The notes under the pieces were generated by a model, which was not told the origin of the DNA, did no database searches, and saw only the letters and a list, made by a program, of their open reading frames with translations. From positions 44,147,716 to 44,211,715 of the forward strand of contig NC_091176.1 in assembly GCF_040958095.1 (NCBI RefSeq): 64,000 nt of DNA. Reading direction: 5' to 3'. The position numbers and the translations under genes are program-made. The DNA is from Procambarus clarkii. Taxonomy: Eukaryota; Arthropoda; Malacostraca; Decapoda; Cambaridae. The first letter of the stretch is position 1. Each line of letters begins with the position of its first letter. Shown piece by piece: positions 61,948-64,000 of this stretch.

Positions 61948-62130
61948 TCATTCTCCATCTCATACGTGAAATTCAACACAGAATTCTGCTCGAATGCCTC
62001 CTTTAGCTGCTGCAGACGTCTGACATCAGGTACCTGTATAAAACGTCTGATGTCAGATGTCTGCAGCAGCTAAAGGAGGCATTTGAGCAGAATTTTGTGT
62101 TGAGTTTCACGTACAAGATGGAGAATGATG
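61948..62130. repeat. Inverted repeat (arms about 85 bp) of PLE family 2 coding sequence
   Basis: CATTCTCCATCTCATACGTG on the left is matched in inverse by CACGTACAAGATGGAGAATG on the right. The arms diverge slightly and close around GGTACCTGTATAAAACG. The right arm is the start of the plus-strand family 2 copy (LQQLKEAFEQNFVLSFTY). Confidence 0.85.
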
Positions 62131-63387
62131 GAAAGCTGCCCTTTCTAGATATAACAGTCAAGGAAAGGAACGGAGGCTTCCACACTGCAGTCTACACTAA
62201 GGAAACAAACATAGGAATGTGCCTCAATGCCAATAGTGACTGCCCAGACAGGTACAAGAGGAGTGTTGTCAACACTTAGATCGACCTGGCTCTCAGCCAC
62301 AGCTCAGGATGGAAGCAAGTCGTTGAAGAACTCTGTAGGGTAAGGCAGGTTTTAGTCAACAACGGCTTCTCCAACGATTTTGTTGAAAACGTCATAAAAA
62401 GAAAGGCGAAACGCCATGCAACCTCTGAAAAGTCAACTAACACAACACCTGTACCCCCTATCAGACTGTTTTACAGGAACTTCTTTTCGACGGCACATAA
62501 AACGGAGGAAAGGGTCCTGAAAGATATTATTGATAGAAACGTTATCTCTACAGACAAAAATCAGTAAATACAATTGACAATTTACTACAAAAACAAAAAA
62601 CGGCCAACCTACTCAGGAAAAAATCCCCAGACACCAAACAGAACGCCCTGAAGGAAACCAACGTCGTCTATACGTTTAAATGCCCGGTTGGGGACTGTAA
62701 ACCCCCAAAGAAATCAGTTTATAGGCAAGACAACAACGTCTCTTTCTAGGCGATTAACAATGCATAAACAACAGGGCTTCATCAAGGAACAAATAATCTC
62801 TTCTCACAACCAGATCACCACCGGAGAAATCTTAACAAGCAACACAGAAATCATCGATAAATTCAGCGATAGCAGGAGACTGAACATCTGCGAGGCACTA
62901 CACATCAAGAAGTCAACACCAGCAATCAACAGCCAATATAATGCACAACAATATTCTACCCACTTCAAGACCCCAAACCAACATAAAAGCAGCAGGAGGA
63001 TGTATCGGCCAACAGGCCTTCTGCAGTTAGTTCCATTCTTATGTTGTCATATCCAATGTGTTCCCATTGATTCGTGTTCTGTCTTATCGTGGTCACATCA
63101 CCCAAAACTTTTGTATCATAACACCTTACCCAAAACGAGTATAAGTATGATGTATTTTGCGTGTAAACCTAAGTCTTTAAAAGTTTAATAAGCCTTACAA
63201 AACGCGTTCAGGCATCAGACCATGAATAAAATAATGAATTTGGGAGAGTTAATTTATCAATTACCCTCGACAGTGAAGAAGAACGTAAGAAATATTTAGA
63301 AGATTCGTGTTAGAATTATTAATCTTACATTTTTGGTCATATTCAACAACATATGTTTACGAGAACGACTGCTACCAAAATATACTA
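62030..63387 (+). mobile_element. Penelope-like element, partial, plus strand (family 2)
   Basis: Starts in the RT after the YVDD box (LQQLKEAFEQNF, NDGKLPFLDITV) and runs through the nuclease and the terminal repeat. It ends with a damaged new ORF start ([21 protein letters not shown], ending LLPKYTNI) against (TA)n at 63388. The break lies at the residue homologous to the family 1 break (LLPVYTNI). Confidence 0.85.
62040..63050 (+). pseudogene. PLE RT C-terminal part plus GIY-YIG nuclease (family 2), several stops
   Basis: Readable segments: FLDITVKERNGGFHTAVYTK, TNIGMCLNANSDCPDRYK, a stop at 62278 (NT, stop, IDLALSHSSGWKQ), VLVNNGFSNDFVENVIKR, PIRLFYRNFFSTAHKTEERV, a stop near 62567, VVYTFKCPVGDC (GIY half), then a frameshift near 62700, and FIGKTTTSLSRRLTMHKQQG (YIG half, FIG here) with the glutamate in ICEALHIKK. 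It is clearly homologous to family 1 (TNIGLCLNGRSECPQRYK) but diverged. Confidence 0.85.
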
Positions 63388-63592
<205 letters not shown>

Positions 63593-63780
63593 AATATGAC
63601 CGAAAAAGTAAGATTAATAATTCTAACACGAATTTTCTCAATCTTTCGTACATTACGCTTCACTGTTGGAGGTAAATAAAAAATCACTTCTCCAAAATTC
63701 ATTTTTATTTCTAGTCTGACGCGACACGGGCGCGTTTCGTAAAACTTATTACATTTTCAAAGACTTCACAAATACACAAC
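63593..63780 (-). mobile_element. PLE terminal repeat fragment, minus strand (family 2)
   Basis: Minus-strand reading from 63703 gives [18 protein letters not shown], then [20 protein letters not shown], the ORF start of family 2, stopping at the TA tract. Upstream of the ATG, the UTR contains TTGAAAAT, a GTAA/TTAC stem and GAAACGCG (about 63732-63765), a weaker relative of the hammerhead-like motif. Confidence 0.75.
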
Positions 63781-64000
63781 TGATTAGAACTCATCGATAG
63801 ATACAGCGATAGCAGGCGGCTCGACGTTTGCGAGGCACTACACATCAAGAAGTCAACACCAGCAATCAACAGCCAATTATTGCACAACTATATTCTACCC
63901 ACCTCAAGACTCCGCTCCAATATAGAAGCATCAAGAAATATGGACCAATAGGCTTTCTACAAACACTTCTATTCAATACCCATTGTTTCTGTTCTGTCTT
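63781..64000 (+). mobile_element. PLE 3' coding end and UTR, plus strand (family 2), runs off the window
   Basis: LIDRYSDSRRLDVCEALHI followed by KKSTPAINSQ matches IIDKFSDSRRLNICEALHI of the copy at 62.8 kb. The frame then reaches a stop near 63945 within GPIGFL-like UTR sequence. Only the end of the nuclease, with its glutamate, is inside the window. Confidence 0.75.

Overview
The window looks like repeat-rich, gene-poor nuclear DNA from an arthropod, most likely a decapod crustacean (crayfish-like). This is inferred from four things: (TTAGG/CCTAA)n arthropod telomere-type repeats, very long (TA)n microsatellites, tRNA-derived SINE-like units, and several invertebrate retroelement families. 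The species cannot be fixed from sequence alone. I found no convincing single-copy host protein gene. Every long open reading frame with recognisable motifs belongs to a transposable element.

Layout. Bases 1-21929 are an uninterrupted satellite of 168-bp monomers (about 130 copies) with PstI (CTGCAG) and EcoRI (GAATTC) sites in most monomers and higher-order duplications. Bases 21930-28411 hold a GC-rich, minus-strand LINE of the APE-endonuclease type (Tx1/L1-like): ORF1 with a CCHC knuckle and a 20-unit, 9-residue repeat, and an intact 1150-aa ORF2 with endonuclease and reverse transcriptase. The satellite resumes at 28412-29920 in the same register, and is followed by a second, related ORF1 fragment. 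Bases 30.4-36.1 kb are AT-rich and low-copy-looking, with degenerate tandem repeats, two tRNA-like elements and a chain of three long palindromes.

From 36.1 kb to the end the DNA is a nest of elements joined through (TA)n tracts. It contains: (i) seventeen copies (fifteen with both ends) of a ~390-bp element with ~85-bp terminal inverted repeats and TTAGG-type repeats inside; (ii) at least three families of Penelope-like elements (PLEs), including one intact 830-aa RT plus GIY-YIG protein at 54964-57456 and several partial copies, some in head-to-head inverted pairs; (iii) two broken copies of a LINE with an N-terminal zinc finger, RT and C-terminal restriction-like endonuclease; and (iv) a tandem of 260-bp tRNA-derived SINE units.

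How the parts work together. The PLE protein would copy its own RNA and cut target DNA with its GIY-YIG nuclease; the 3' ends of its copies repeatedly abut (TA)n. The inverted-repeat elements sit with TA dinucleotides on both sides, and one LINE copy also ends in (TA)n. The TA microsatellite therefore looks like a shared landing platform. The PLE terminal repeats carry hammerhead-ribozyme-like folds whose core departs from the canonical sequence at two mutually pairing positions, repeated in two PLE families. I regard this, the TTAGG-bearing element, and the linked palindromes at 35.7-36.1 kb as the most interesting observations.
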